A stretch of 64,000 nt of DNA, taken from contig NZ_AQXC01000001.1 in assembly GCF_000375525.1 (NCBI RefSeq), positions 62,001 through 126,000 on the forward strand, read 5' to 3'. Under the pieces are notes generated by a model, which worked only from the letters and a program-made list of their open reading frames with translations, searched no databases and was not told the origin of the DNA. The DNA is from Corynebacterium propinquum DSM 44285. Its GTDB lineage: Bacteria > Actinomycetota > Actinomycetes > Mycobacteriales > Mycobacteriaceae. The position numbers and the translations under genes are program-made. Positions 44,436-55,495 of the stretch are shown here, in pieces. Every line of letters begins with the position of its first letter. Within the stretch, counting starts at the first letter, position 1.

Positions 44436-44870
44436 CTATACTGCGAAGCCAAGAGCACGCAATTGTTCACGACCTTCGTCTGTGATCATCTGTGGGCCCC
44501 ATGGCGGCATCCATACCCAGTTAAGCTCGAGCTCATCACACTTGGTGTTAGCTACTACGGCTTGCTCAGCCTGTTCAGCGATGACATCGGTCAATGGGCA
44601 GGCTGGCGACGTCAGCGTCATGTTAATGACGCAACGTGTCTTTTCGTCCTTTTCTTCAATCCAAAGGTCATATACCAAGCCCAGATCAACAACGTTGATG
44701 CCCAGCTCCGGGTCAATGACGTCGCGAAGAAATTCTTCGCAGTCATACGCCAAGCTCAGTTGTTCTTCTGTCTGTTCTGGTTTTTCGCGTGCACCATCAA
44801 ATGAGGAATTCTCATTCTGGTACGGATCAACCGGCTGATCAGAAGATTGTGTTTGAGTATTCTCAGACAT
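44436..44870 (-). CDS. sufT: SufT-like DUF59 Fe-S assembly protein
   Basis: A 144-residue MIP18/DUF59 protein. The first ~40 residues are an acidic, Gln/Glu-rich extension; the domain follows with DVIDPELGINVVDLGLVYDL and LTSPACPLTDVIAEQ, the conserved Cys included. SufT proteins help maturation of Fe-S enzymes. Last gene of the suf operon; ATG overlaps the sufU stop (TAATG). Confidence 0.9.
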   Translation of the reverse strand: MSENTQTQSSDQPVDPYQNENSSFDGAREKPEQTEEQLSLAYDCEEFLRDVIDPELGINVVDLGLVYDLWIEEKDEKTRCVINMTLTSPACPLTDVIAEQAEQAVVANTKCDELELNWVWMPPWGPQMITDEGREQLRALGFAV

Positions 44871-45322
44871 TATTTCTCCAATTCATTCAGCGCATCCGCG
44901 GTCGCGGATTGGAACGCTTTCCAACCCAACAGAGCGCACTTCACGCGGGCTGGGTACTTCGAGACACCAGAAAACGCGACTCCATCTCCGATGATGTCTT
45001 CGTCTCCTTCGGCTTTGCCTCGCGAGGTGATCATCCGCTCAAACTCAGCGAGCTTTTCCATCGCGCGATCACGAGACATACCGATGATCTCTTCCGCCAT
45101 CACGGAGGTCGACGCTTGCGAGATTGAGCATCCGACAGCGTCGTACGACACGTCCTCGACGGTCTGCCCGTCATCGGACAACTGCACCCGCAGCGTGAGT
45201 TCATCGCCGCACGATGGGTTCACGTGGTGTACTTCTGCCTGGTACGGCTCACGTAATCCACGGTGTTGCGGGTTTTTATAGTGATCTAGAATCACTTCTT
45301 GATACATCGATTCGAGATTCAT
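44870..45322 (-). CDS. sufU: SufU Fe-S scaffold / sulphur-transfer protein
   Basis: A 150-residue IscU/NifU-like protein of the SufU type. Zinc/cluster cysteines appear in NPSCGDELTL, AVGCSISQAS and VKCALLGW, with the conserved Asp after the first. In the SUF system it accepts sulphur from SufS. It begins 5 bases after the sufS stop. Confidence 0.94.
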   Translation of the reverse strand: MNLESMYQEVILDHYKNPQHRGLREPYQAEVHHVNPSCGDELTLRVQLSDDGQTVEDVSYDAVGCSISQASTSVMAEEIIGMSRDRAMEKLAEFERMITSRGKAEGDEDIIGDGVAFSGVSKYPARVKCALLGWKAFQSATADALNELEK

Positions 45323-45327
45323 CTAGA

Positions 45328-46575
<1,248 letters not shown>

Positions 46576-46640
46576 TTAAAACCTAGTTTCTTCGTATCAG
46601 CTCGTAGGTGGCCAGCCGTAGATTACGTGCAGCGTGTGCT

Positions 46641-47396
46641 TTACATGAACTGGTCGTAGCCGCTGGCCTCGAGCGTGTCAGCCAAGTCAGCACCGCCAGT
46701 TTCGACGATCCGTCCCTTGGCAAACACGTGGACGTAGTCAGGGTTGACGTAGTTCAAAATGCGCTTGTAGTGGGTGATCATCATGATGCCACCGTTGGTC
46801 TCTTCCTGGTAACGGTTGATGCCGTCAGAGACAATGCGCAGGGCGTCGACGTCCAGGCCAGAGTCGGTCTCGTCCATGATGGCAAACTTTGGTTTCAGCA
46901 GCCCCAACTGCAAAACCTCGTGGCGCTTTTTCTCACCGCCGGAGAATCCCTCGTTGACGGAACGCTCACCGAAAGACTTGTCGATGGACAAAGCTTCACG
47001 CGCCTCGTTAACTTCCTTAACCCATTCACGCAGCTTTGGAGCCTCGCCACGAACAGCAGACACAGCCGAACGCATGAAGTTGGAGGAAGAAACGCCAGGA
47101 ACCTCAGTTGGGTACTGCATGGCCAGGAACAAACCGGCCTGAGCGCGCTCGTCTACTTCCATTTCTAGAATGTTCTCACCATCGAGCAAAACCTCACCCT
47201 CGGTGATTTCGTAGCGTGGGTGGCCAGACAATGCATAAGCCAACGTGGACTTACCCGAGCCGTTTGGGCCCATGATGGCGTGGGTCTCACCAGACTTAAT
47301 GGTCAGATTCACACCTTTGAGGATTGGTTTTGGTTCTGCGGTCTCGTCTGAAGGCAATACCTGAGCGTGCAGGTTCTTAATTTCCAAGGTAGACAT
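46641..47396 (-). CDS. sufC: Fe-S assembly ATPase SufC
   Basis: A 251-residue cytosolic ABC-type ATPase: Walker A IMGPNGSGKST, signature FSGGEKKRHEVLQ, Walker B FAIMDETDSGLD (the D-E-T variant specific to SufC), and switch His in MITHYKRIL. It forms the SufBC2D complex with the neighbouring gene products. Confidence 0.97.
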   Translation of the reverse strand: MSTLEIKNLHAQVLPSDETAEPKPILKGVNLTIKSGETHAIMGPNGSGKSTLAYALSGHPRYEITEGEVLLDGENILEMEVDERAQAGLFLAMQYPTEVPGVSSSNFMRSAVSAVRGEAPKLREWVKEVNEAREALSIDKSFGERSVNEGFSGGEKKRHEVLQLGLLKPKFAIMDETDSGLDVDALRIVSDGINRYQEETNGGIMMITHYKRILNYVNPDYVHVFAKGRIVETGGADLADTLEASGYDQFM

Positions 47397-47473
47397 AGCT
47401 CACTCTTTCCGTGGTTGTGGTCGTGCGTAGCTAGCGCGTGGTCTGCCCACACCTAGCAATGTCGATTCGTCTG

Positions 47474-48640
47474 TTATGCCGAAATGGTCGCGAGTTCGTC
47501 GTCGACTCGCTTCGCCAAATCTTCACGCAGGCTCTGCACAGGGATGCGGTTGATGATCTCCAGGAAGAAGCCACGGATGATCAAACGGCGGGCTTCGCCT
47601 TCTGGGATACCGCGCGACATCAAGTAGTACACCTGCTCGTCATCAAAACGGCCCACAGTAGCAGCGTGGCCAGCCCCGGCGATTTCACCAGTTTCGATTT
47701 CCAAGTTAGGAATTGCGTCAGCACGAGCACCGTCGGTCAACAGCAGGTTGCGGTTGACTTCGTAGGTGTCGGTGTTCTCGGCGTTGGATCGGATCAGAAT
47801 ATCGCCAACCCAGCAAGAGCGGGCATCCGGCTTGGAAGAGCCCGGTGCGCCTTGGATAGCGCCCTTGTACATGACGTTGGAACGGCAGGACGGCTGCGAG
47901 TGATCCATCAACAAACGGTTTTCGAAGTACTGCCCTTCCGACGCGTAATAGACACCCAGCAGCTCAGCGTCGCCTCCTGGCGCAGTGAAGCTTACGCGAG
48001 GAACCATGCGGACAATTTCTCCACCAAAAATAGCTGCATTGTGGCGCAGTGTGGCATCGCGGCCGAGCGAAGCAATCTGGTGCGACAGATGTACAGCGTC
48101 GTCTTCCCAGTCGGCATCCACAACAACGTTGACGTTGGCCCCATCGCCGATGACGAACTCGACGTTGTCAGCGTGGGTGCCGGAGCCCTGGTAGTTCAGC
48201 ACAATGGTGACTTCTGCGTGCTTACCTACTTCGACGGACGTGGCACCGAATGAGGTGACGTCTTCGCCGGCACCGGTAATGGTGATGACTACCGCGTCCT
48301 CATACTGTTTATCACCGTCAATGGTGACAACTTGACCGGAAGGCATCGATGTCCAAGCCTGCGCAGCGACACGGTCGGCAGGTGCGCCAGCGCGCCCCAG
48401 GCGGGAATCGTCTGGGTTTACCTTTTCGCTGGAAACACCCGGCTGCTCACTAACAGAAATCTTCTGTTCCACCACATCCGAGAAAGTGCCATCATGCAGG
48501 CCACGGAGGCTACGCAACGAAATATAACGCCATACCTCATCGCGCCCGCTAGGCACCTGGAAGTCATCCACGTTGAACGACGTGAACTGGTCGCCCTTCG
48601 TTGCTGCTTTCGTGGTGTTGAATTCGTTGGAATTAACCAA
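47474..48640 (-). CDS. sufD: Fe-S assembly protein SufD
   Basis: A 388-residue SufD with the right-handed beta-helix core (about 100-310) and C-terminal helical SufC-binding part (YLMSRGIPEGEARRLIIRGFF). The conserved His used at the SufB-SufD interface lies in the late core (GAGHAATVGRFDDEQ). It starts one base after the sufB stop. Confidence 0.96.
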   Translation of the reverse strand: MVNSNEFNTTKAATKGDQFTSFNVDDFQVPSGRDEVWRYISLRSLRGLHDGTFSDVVEQKISVSEQPGVSSEKVNPDDSRLGRAGAPADRVAAQAWTSMPSGQVVTIDGDKQYEDAVVITITGAGEDVTSFGATSVEVGKHAEVTIVLNYQGSGTHADNVEFVIGDGANVNVVVDADWEDDAVHLSHQIASLGRDATLRHNAAIFGGEIVRMVPRVSFTAPGGDAELLGVYYASEGQYFENRLLMDHSQPSCRSNVMYKGAIQGAPGSSKPDARSCWVGDILIRSNAENTDTYEVNRNLLLTDGARADAIPNLEIETGEIAGAGHAATVGRFDDEQVYYLMSRGIPEGEARRLIIRGFFLEIINRIPVQSLREDLAKRVDDELATISA

Positions 48641-48641
48641 T

Positions 48642-50084
48642 TTAGCCCACGGATCCTTCCATTTGTAGTTCGATCAGACGGTTCAATTCGAGTGCGTATT
48701 CCATCGGCAGTTCCTTGGCAATCGGCTCAACGAAGCCACGCACGATCATTGCCATCGCTTCTTCTTCCGCGATACCGCGCGACATCAGGTAGAACAACTG
48801 CTCTTCAGAAACCTGCGACACCGTAGCTTCATGGCCGAGAGTCACGTACTCGTTTCGAATGTCGTTGTACGGGTAAGTGTCCGTGCGCGAGATCGAATCA
48901 ACCAGCAACGCGTCGCACTCAATATTCGACGTCGAGTGCTTGGCATTCTTGTTGACCTGCACCAAACCGCGGTACGAAGCACGACCGCCAGCACGGGCAA
49001 CGGACTTCGAAACGACATTGGACGAGGTACGTGGTGCCATGTGCACCATCTTGGCGCCGGTGTCCTGGAACTGGTTCTCGCCAGCGAATGCTACGGACAG
49101 CACTTCGCCCTTGGCGCCTTCACCGGTCATCCACACTGCGGGGTATTTCATGGTGACCTTGGATCCGATATTGCCATCGACCCATTCCATGGTGGCGCCT
49201 TCTTCGGCCTTCGCACGCTTGGTCACCAGGTTGTAGACGTTTTGCGACCAGTTCTGGATGGTCGTGTAACGGCAACGGGCGTTCTTCTTCACGACGATTT
49301 CGACGACAGCCGAGTGCAGCGAATCCGACTTGTAAATCGGTGCGGTGCAACCTTCGACATAGTGGACGTACGCGCCTTCGTCAACGATGATCAGGGTGCG
49401 CTCAAACTGGCCCATGTTTTCCGTGTTGATACGAAAATATGCCTGCAGCGGAATATCGACGTGGACACCCTTTGGTACGTAAATAAAGGAGCCACCTGAC
49501 CACACGGAAGTGTTCAACGCAGAGAACTTATTGTCACCGGCTGGGATAACCGAGCCAAAGTACTCTTTAAAGATATCTTCGTACTCACGCAGGCCAGTAT
49601 CAGTGTCCACGAAGATAACGCCCTTTTCCTCCAGGTCCTCACGGATCTGGTGGTAGACAACCTCAGATTCGTACTGGGCTGCGACGCCAGCAACAAGGCG
49701 CTGTTTCTCTGCCTCTGGAATGCCCAACTTGTCATAGGTGGACTTAATATCTTCCGGCAAGTCCTCCCAGGAAGCAGCCTGGCCTTCAGTGGAAGAAACG
49801 TAGTACTTAATCTGATCGAAGTCGATGTCAGAGAGGTCAGCACCCCAAGTTGGCATCGGCTTCTTATCGAAAATGCGATAAGCCTTCAAACGAGCTTCGA
49901 GCATCCACTCTGGCTCGTTTTTCCGGCGGGAGATATCGCGGACAACGTCTTCGCTAATTCCGCGTTGCGCAGAGGCGCCCGCGGTGTCAGAGTCATGCCA
50001 GCCGTATTCATAAGCACCGATCGAATCGATAATCTCATCATCGGTCATCTGCGGTGTCTCTGGCTTAGATTGTGCCTGAGTCAT
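48642..50084 (-). CDS. sufB: Fe-S assembly protein SufB
   Basis: A 480-residue SufB, scaffold component of SufBCD. Typical regions are [20 protein letters not shown] (about 212-231), [20 protein letters not shown] and the C-terminal [23 protein letters not shown] 50084 with upstream AAAGGAG lies inside the 3' end of sufR (20-base overlap), so sufR and sufB translation is coupled. Confidence 0.97.
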   Translation of the reverse strand: MTQAQSKPETPQMTDDEIIDSIGAYEYGWHDSDTAGASAQRGISEDVVRDISRRKNEPEWMLEARLKAYRIFDKKPMPTWGADLSDIDFDQIKYYVSSTEGQAASWEDLPEDIKSTYDKLGIPEAEKQRLVAGVAAQYESEVVYHQIREDLEEKGVIFVDTDTGLREYEDIFKEYFGSVIPAGDNKFSALNTSVWSGGSFIYVPKGVHVDIPLQAYFRINTENMGQFERTLIIVDEGAYVHYVEGCTAPIYKSDSLHSAVVEIVVKKNARCRYTTIQNWSQNVYNLVTKRAKAEEGATMEWVDGNIGSKVTMKYPAVWMTGEGAKGEVLSVAFAGENQFQDTGAKMVHMAPRTSSNVVSKSVARAGGRASYRGLVQVNKNAKHSTSNIECDALLVDSISRTDTYPYNDIRNEYVTLGHEATVSQVSEEQLFYLMSRGIAEEEAMAMIVRGFVEPIAKELPMEYALELNRLIELQMEGSVG

Positions 50085-50850
50085 GACCAGCTCCTTTCGT
50101 GATGGTATGTGCTTGCGTCAAGGGAATATTTGTGGTGCAGATCCCGTGGCCTTCCGCGATGGTAGCCAAAGGTTGCACATGTTGGCTGAGAAGCGAGGTA
50201 ATGACCTCATGCTCGGCTTCGCATAATTCGGGATGCTCTGCTGCCACGTGTGCGATCGGGCAATGGTGTTGGCACACCTGAATGCCGGATTCTGACGGGC
50301 GCACCGTCGACACGTAGCCGTGTGCATTCAACACGTCTGCCAGTTGCTGGGCAGTGTGTTCAACTGCTTGTTCATCAACCTCCTCGTCGGCGTCGGCAAG
50401 AGATGACGCCGGTGTTATTGTATCGAGAAGTTTTCGAACACGCTGTCGCGCGAACGCACGAACGGCATCGGAGCCCCCTGCTTCACGCAGTGCATCGAGA
50501 GCATCGGATGCCAGACAATCGTAGGAGTGTCCGAAATACGCACGTCCCCGATCTGTCAGGCGGAAATGCTTCGCTGGTCGACCGCGCGATTGTCCCTGCG
50601 GACGACGCTGCACGGTTTCAGTCAGCCCATCTTCTACCAAAATGTCCAGGTGCCTGCGCACACCCGCGGCCGAGAGGCCGAGATGATCACCGAGCGTACT
50701 GGCCGTCACAGGCCCAAGCGTGAGTAACAAGTGCATTACTTGGCGACGAGTCTCGCCTTCAGTGGTTCGTGTTTCTTTTCCGGAAACCCCAGCAGCCGTG
50801 CTGGAGCCACTTCCACCTTCGGTGTGTTTATTGGACTGAGTCACCCTCAT
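50065..50850 (-). CDS. sufR: SufR, Fe-S-sensing repressor of the suf operon
   Basis: A 261-residue ArsR/DeoR-like regulator. The winged helix occupies about residues 35-110 ([27 protein letters not shown]). Cluster ligands are probably the Cys in [18 protein letters not shown] (about 192-209) and later GICTT. It should repress suf genes when its Fe-S cluster is intact. ATG 50850 follows AAAGGAGG at short spacing. First gene of the operon. Confidence 0.94.
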   Translation of the reverse strand: MRVTQSNKHTEGGSGSSTAAGVSGKETRTTEGETRRQVMHLLLTLGPVTASTLGDHLGLSAAGVRRHLDILVEDGLTETVQRRPQGQSRGRPAKHFRLTDRGRAYFGHSYDCLASDALDALREAGGSDAVRAFARQRVRKLLDTITPASSLADADEEVDEQAVEHTAQQLADVLNAHGYVSTVRPSESGIQVCQHHCPIAHVAAEHPELCEAEHEVITSLLSQHVQPLATIAEGHGICTTNIPLTQAHTITKGAGHDSGTI

Positions 50851-50889
50851 GCACCTCCTTTACCCTTCATCGGCGGTAAATCATTTGAC

Positions 50890-50901
50890 AACACTAGTGT
50901 T
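50890..50901. promoter_or_regulatory. Palindrome in sufR promoter, candidate SufR operator
   Basis: AACACTAGTGTT is a perfect 12-bp palindrome 40 bases before sufR. It lies in the 17-bp spacer of a possible minus-strand promoter (-35 TTTAAG, -10 AATGAT), an effective place for a repressor. Confidence 0.55.
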
Positions 50902-51043
50902 CCTTAAATGACGTGCAGTGTCCAGCTGGGGCCACAGTGGGCCATCCGAACATCAAAAACGCACACACAACGAGTGAGATGTATTCATTCGGTCCCACCG
51001 GTGCTCACCAGAAGGCACACCAGTATGACTAAAATGAATCTTC

Positions 51044-52705
51044 GTGAATTTGCGCACGCTCAACCCATGGCCTTCTATTCGCGCGGTTGCCCCGCGGGTA
51101 GGCACTGCTGGTTCACGCTCTGCGCAATTGCACGATGACAACGTAGCGCCACCCGAACGCGATACGCCGACCATCCGCGAATCCCGCATTTTTCATTCCT
51201 GGCAGTGGCTAGGCACCGTTGCCACGCTGCTTATTGGCCTCGGCGGCTTGGGGGCAGGAGCGCTACCAGTCGTCAATAACCCATATTCGGATTTCCCCTT
51301 GGGGTCGATCATGGCCCGTATGCTGCAAACCTCCTCGGCATTAGTCATGCTCGGCATCGGCATACTCGTCGTTGCCTGGCTCGGCATGGCGCGGTTCGTT
51401 GGAATCAGCCTCAGGTTTGGTCACCAGCAGCGGCTGACCATCACGACTCGCGAATTAAAACTCACGCTCGTTGCGTGGTCGTTGCCGTTGCTGTTTACTG
51501 CACCGCTATTTACGCAAGATATCTACTCTTATCTGGCAAATGGCTCGATTGTTGCGCAAGGCATGAGTCCGTACGAGGCTGGGCCGGTCGAACTTCTTGG
51601 CACAGAACACCCTTTGGCTCGCTCGGTTCCTTTCATCTGGGCACAATCACCGTCGCCATATGGCCCAGTCGCATTGGGTATTGCCGGTGCTATTAGTCAG
51701 CTCACCGGAGACGGCATTGTATTCGGCGTGCTGGCGCACCGCATCATCTCACTTCTTGGAATTACCGCAATGGCCTGGGGATTAGCCAAACTTTCGCGAC
51801 GCTGCGGACTCGCGCCGGAAAGCGCACTGTGGCTTGGCGTGCTCAACCCAGTGGTGATGCTGCATCTTTTGGGCGGCATCCACAATGAAGCAATTTTATT
51901 AGGGTTTTTGCTTGTCGGAATTGAATTAGCGTTACGTGGAATGGACCATCCGCACGCGTTTCAACGCTGGGGATTACTGTGCGCCAGCGGATTTTTCATC
52001 TCATGCGCCGGGATGGTCAAGGTTACTGGCTTTATTGCCTTAGGTTTTGTGGGTATGGCTCTAGCACGGTGGCTGGTCGGTTTCGGAATGCGGCGCGGAT
52101 TGGCTGTCGTGGTTGCAGCTTCTTTCTACTTTCTTATTCTTACCGCCAGCATCATCGTCGTCACGCTTCTTACTGGCATCGATCTTGGTTGGATCAGTGC
52201 ACAAGGCGGTGCGGCCACAATCCGCAGTTGGCTGTCTCTGACAACGGCATTAGGGGTCATTAGCGGTTTCGTCGGCACGCTTTTGGGCCTAGGAGATCAC
52301 ACAGAATCCATCCTGGTACTCACTCGAACTTTAGGTGTGGTGGTTTCTGGAGTATTCCTGCTCCGCATGCTGTTTGCCACATTTCGCGGTGCTATCCACC
52401 CAGTAGGTGGTCTGGGCATGGCGACGTTAGTGTTGGTGATCTTTTTCCCGGTGGTACACCCCTGGTACCTACTGTGGGCGATCGTGCCACTGGCTGCATG
52501 GGCAAATCGTGCCGTATTCCACCTGTTGGTCACCATCTACTGTGTGATCGTCAGTTTTCTGACTCTACCCCGAGGAATGGCGTTGCCACCGGAGGTTGTC
52601 ACCGGCATTTACCTCCAAGCATTGCTTACTGCCCTGGTGCTTTGTGCTGTTTTCTGGGTTATTCATTACCTGCTTCGGCATCGCAAAGCATCTGCCCTAG
52701 AATGA
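51044..52705 (+). CDS. mptB: Alpha-(1,6)-mannopyranosyltransferase MptB
   Basis: A 553-residue GT-C type membrane glycosyltransferase with about 13 hydrophobic segments. It starts the alpha-1,6-mannan backbone of lipomannan/lipoarabinomannan using polyprenyl-phosphomannose. The extracytoplasmic catalytic loop after the first segments contains FTQDIYSYLANGSIVAQGMS (about residues 158-177, with the GT-C acidic residue). GTG 51044 lies 8 nt after a TAAAAT box (51030-51035), indicating a leaderless mRNA. An ATG at 51034 in another frame is not used. The stop overlaps the next gene's ATG. Confidence 0.92.
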   Translation: MNLRTLNPWPSIRAVAPRVGTAGSRSAQLHDDNVAPPERDTPTIRESRIFHSWQWLGTVATLLIGLGGLGAGALPVVNNPYSDFPLGSIMARMLQTSSALVMLGIGILVVAWLGMARFVGISLRFGHQQRLTITTRELKLTLVAWSLPLLFTAPLFTQDIYSYLANGSIVAQGMSPYEAGPVELLGTEHPLARSVPFIWAQSPSPYGPVALGIAGAISQLTGDGIVFGVLAHRIISLLGITAMAWGLAKLSRRCGLAPESALWLGVLNPVVMLHLLGGIHNEAILLGFLLVGIELALRGMDHPHAFQRWGLLCASGFFISCAGMVKVTGFIALGFVGMALARWLVGFGMRRGLAVVVAASFYFLILTASIIVVTLLTGIDLGWISAQGGAATIRSWLSLTTALGVISGFVGTLLGLGDHTESILVLTRTLGVVVSGVFLLRMLFATFRGAIHPVGGLGMATLVLVIFFPVVHPWYLLWAIVPLAAWANRAVFHLLVTIYCVIVSFLTLPRGMALPPEVVTGIYLQALLTALVLCAVFWVIHYLLRHRKASALE

Positions 52706-53664
52706 AGACCGTGCATACAACTTTCGATGGCTCCGATGGATCCGACGCGAACAACGCGCCCGCCGTGGTAATCGACAACGTCAGCAAGAAATTCGGTGAC
52801 ACAATCGCAGTCGATGAACTAAGTCTGACAGTTCCACGCGGGTGCATTGTTTCTTTGCTTGGCCCCAATGGAGCGGGAAAAACCACCACCATCGAAATGT
52901 GCGAAGGCTTCACGCAACCCACTTCCGGCCAGATCTCCGTGTTGGGAATGGATCCCGCAACGCAACCGGATAAGGTGCGCCAACGCATCGGCATGATGCT
53001 GCAAGGCGGCGGCGGATATTCTGGCGCCACCGTGGCCGAACAACTCACCCTTGCCGCTAAATACTATAAAAACCCACATGATCCGGAATGGCTCATCGAT
53101 ATCGTCGGACTTTCCCAGCACCGCTCTACGACGTATCGGCGTTTATCCGGCGGCCAACAGCAGCGTCTTTCGCTTGCCCTGGCGCTGCTACCCCGACCAG
53201 AATTAATCTTTCTCGATGAACCAACTGCTGGAATGGATGCCCAAGCGCGTAGGTTAACCTGGGAGCTCATCGAGGCCCTGCGTCGTGACGGCGTGACCGT
53301 GGTACTCACCACCCATTTGCTTGATGAAGCCGAAAAATTGTCCGACTATGTCTACATCATCAACCACGGGAAGTTGCAGGTTGCGGGCACGCCGCACGAG
53401 CTACTCACACAAACCGCGGGGGAAAGTCTGACGTTTGCTACCGACGTTGAGCTTGCCGACGATCTCTTCCCCGCCGAGTGGACGGTGACTGCAGTCGGAC
53501 ACCACCGCTATCGCTTACACTCAGCCCCTACCCCAAAGCTGCTCGCTCAGCTGACCGCCACCTTGGCCGAGCACAATATCTTATTGCGCGAATGTAATGT
53601 CACTGCCCGTAGCCTAGAAGATGTCTTCCTAGCAGTAACCGAAAACGTTGATCACAGTGCATAG
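52702..53664 (+). CDS. ABC-2 exporter ATPase
   Basis: A 320-residue ATPase (Walker A LLGPNGAGKTT, signature LSGGQQQRLSLALA, Walker B LIFLDEPTAGMD, switch His in TTHLLDEAEKL) with a C-terminal regulatory extension. ATG 52702 overlaps the mptB stop by four bases (ATGA); the frame stays open upstream inside mptB, which is not coding for this gene. Substrate unknown; in C. glutamicum a similar pair also lies between mptB and ctaA. Confidence 0.92.
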   Translation: MKTVHTTFDGSDGSDANNAPAVVIDNVSKKFGDTIAVDELSLTVPRGCIVSLLGPNGAGKTTTIEMCEGFTQPTSGQISVLGMDPATQPDKVRQRIGMMLQGGGGYSGATVAEQLTLAAKYYKNPHDPEWLIDIVGLSQHRSTTYRRLSGGQQQRLSLALALLPRPELIFLDEPTAGMDAQARRLTWELIEALRRDGVTVVLTTHLLDEAEKLSDYVYIINHGKLQVAGTPHELLTQTAGESLTFATDVELADDLFPAEWTVTAVGHHRYRLHSAPTPKLLAQLTATLAEHNILLRECNVTARSLEDVFLAVTENVDHSA

Positions 53665-54418
53665 TTTTAGTACCGACACTTTCCGTCCAGCGCCGAACCC
53701 GGCCTCATTCGCCAGAATCGCCGCCGCACAAACGCGAATGGAAACTGCGCTGATTATGCGCCACGGCGAACAGTTACTTTTGAATATTGTTGTTCCACTC
53801 GCCATTTTAATCGGGGCTTCTGTGGTACCGGTATTAGGCGAAGACCGCGGCATTGATGAAATTTTTCCTATGGTCCTAGCCGTGGCTGCCATGGGTTCTG
53901 GTTTTACCGGACAAGCCATCGCGGTAGCCTTTGACCGCCGCTATGGTGCCTTAAAGCGCTTGGGAGCTTCCGGTGTCCCCCGTCGGGCAATAATCGTCGG
54001 CAAGATCGCCGCGATCGCCATCGTCACCTTGTTGCAAGCGATCCTGCTGGCTATTGCAGCAGCAGCGCTCGGTTTTAGTACCGGTATCGTCGCATACCTC
54101 CTGTCGGCCGTAGTACTGCTGCTATCCGCTGCCAGCTTTACTGCTTTTGGGCTCTTATTGGGCGGTACTCTCGCGGCCGAAAAAGTTCTGGGCTTGGGGA
54201 ATTTCTTCTGGCTTGTGTTGCTCGGCGTTGTCGGCTGGGTGCTGTATTCGCAAGGCCTGTCCAGTAACGGAGCATGGACGATAGTGCCGTCGGTCGCTGT
54301 GGCCTCGGGGCTAACGGAAAGTTTGCGCGGCACCATCCCCATCACCGAATTGGCCGTGATCTTAGCCTGGGGATTAGGTGCAGCAGGGTTAGCAAGTAAG
54401 AAATTCAGGTTCTCCTAA
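53657..54418 (+). CDS. ABC-2 type exporter permease
   Basis: A 253-residue permease with six hydrophobic segments, partner of the preceding ATPase. GTG 53657 overlaps the ATPase stop by 8 bases; an in-frame TTG at 53648 is a weaker alternative. The position before ctaA suggests, but does not show, a link with respiratory-chain biogenesis. Confidence 0.9.
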   Translation: MHSFSTDTFRPAPNPASFARIAAAQTRMETALIMRHGEQLLLNIVVPLAILIGASVVPVLGEDRGIDEIFPMVLAVAAMGSGFTGQAIAVAFDRRYGALKRLGASGVPRRAIIVGKIAAIAIVTLLQAILLAIAAAALGFSTGIVAYLLSAVVLLLSAASFTAFGLLLGGTLAAEKVLGLGNFFWLVLLGVVGWVLYSQGLSSNGAWTIVPSVAVASGLTESLRGTIPITELAVILAWGLGAAGLASKKFRFS

Positions 54419-54505
54419 AACTTCGAACCTGCTGTGGGCAATCCCTCAGGCTACTCGCCGCGTAAGCGTTCGGAACCCGAGTTTGTGCAGAGTAGGATGA
54501 GCGAT

Positions 54506-55459
54506 GTGAGTAGCGTAAATCAGCAGACACACCAAAGCCTGAAATGGCAGCGACGGCTCGCCCTAATCCTGCTTATTTCGCAAGCCGGAATTACGGTATC
54601 TGGCTCGATCGTTCGGGTCACAGGCTCCGGGCTAGGCTGTGATACTTGGCCGAATTGCCACGAAGGCTCCCTCGTGCCCGTCGCTGGCGCACAGCCGTGG
54701 GTGCATCAACTCATCGAATTCGGTAATCGCCTACTGACCTTCGTCGTTGCCGCAGCCGCCATCGCCGTACTCGTAGTCGTCATGAAAGCTGGCCGACGCC
54801 GCGAACTCGTCGTCTACGGCACACTCTCAATCATCGGCATCGGCGTGCAAGCTGTGATCGGCGGCATCTCTGTGCATATGGACCTGCACTGGTGGTTCGT
54901 CGCATTGCACTTCTTGCCTTCGATGGCACTCGTGTGGATCGCCGCACTGCTGTACGCGCGGATCCCAGAAGACGACCAGCAAGCACCACACCGGGTCTTT
55001 GGTGCGCATACGCGTCGATTCGCACTCGCGGGCGCCATCGCCTTGGCAGTCGTGTTGATGACCGGCACGATGGTTACCGGTTCCGGACCACATTCTGGTG
55101 ATGCAGATGCTGGAATGGAAGGCCGTTTAGAGCTCGATACCGAAGTTCTAGCAGTCGTGCACGCGGTATGCATGTACGCCTACTTGCTGCTTACTCTGCT
55201 GGTGCTGTGGCAGTTGTACAAACAAAAAGCTCCACAGCGAGCCAAACGCACCGCGTGGGTGCTAGTCGTAGTCATCATCATCCAGTGGGCAATTGGCGTC
55301 GCACAGTTTTACCTCGGCGTCCCCCGGTGGACCGTGCCGTTCCACATTGCGATGAGCTCAGTGGTCGTGGCGTTTACCGCTGTTCTCTGGGCTCGGGGCT
55401 ACGCCCGACCGCACTATGACATTCAGCGGTCAGAGGATCGGCAACTCCAGACCAACTAA
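54506..55459 (+). CDS. ctaA: Heme A synthase
   Basis: A 317-residue membrane enzyme that oxidises heme O to heme A for cytochrome aa3 oxidase. Eight hydrophobic segments are visible, with VRVTGSGLGCDTWPNCHEG carrying the conserved Cys pair, the helix-associated His in HQLIEFGNRLLTF and HWWFVALHFL, and the second half His in VVHAVCMYAY and VPFHIAMSS. A TAGGAT box (54493-54498) is 7 nt before GTG 54506 and overlaps ATG 54497, so GTG is preferred as a leaderless start; ATG 54497 would add three residues. Confidence 0.93.
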   Translation: MSSVNQQTHQSLKWQRRLALILLISQAGITVSGSIVRVTGSGLGCDTWPNCHEGSLVPVAGAQPWVHQLIEFGNRLLTFVVAAAAIAVLVVVMKAGRRRELVVYGTLSIIGIGVQAVIGGISVHMDLHWWFVALHFLPSMALVWIAALLYARIPEDDQQAPHRVFGAHTRRFALAGAIALAVVLMTGTMVTGSGPHSGDADAGMEGRLELDTEVLAVVHAVCMYAYLLLTLLVLWQLYKQKAPQRAKRTAWVLVVVIIIQWAIGVAQFYLGVPRWTVPFHIAMSSVVVAFTAVLWARGYARPHYDIQRSEDRQLQTN

Positions 55460-55495
55460 CTCACGACGCTGCCGCAGTCTGTAACCTCGGTAACC

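Noticed and set aside
52474-52701. N-terminal extension of the ABC ATPase into mptB
   Set aside because: The frame is merely open inside mptB; ATG 52702 overlaps the mptB stop and matches the family N-terminus.
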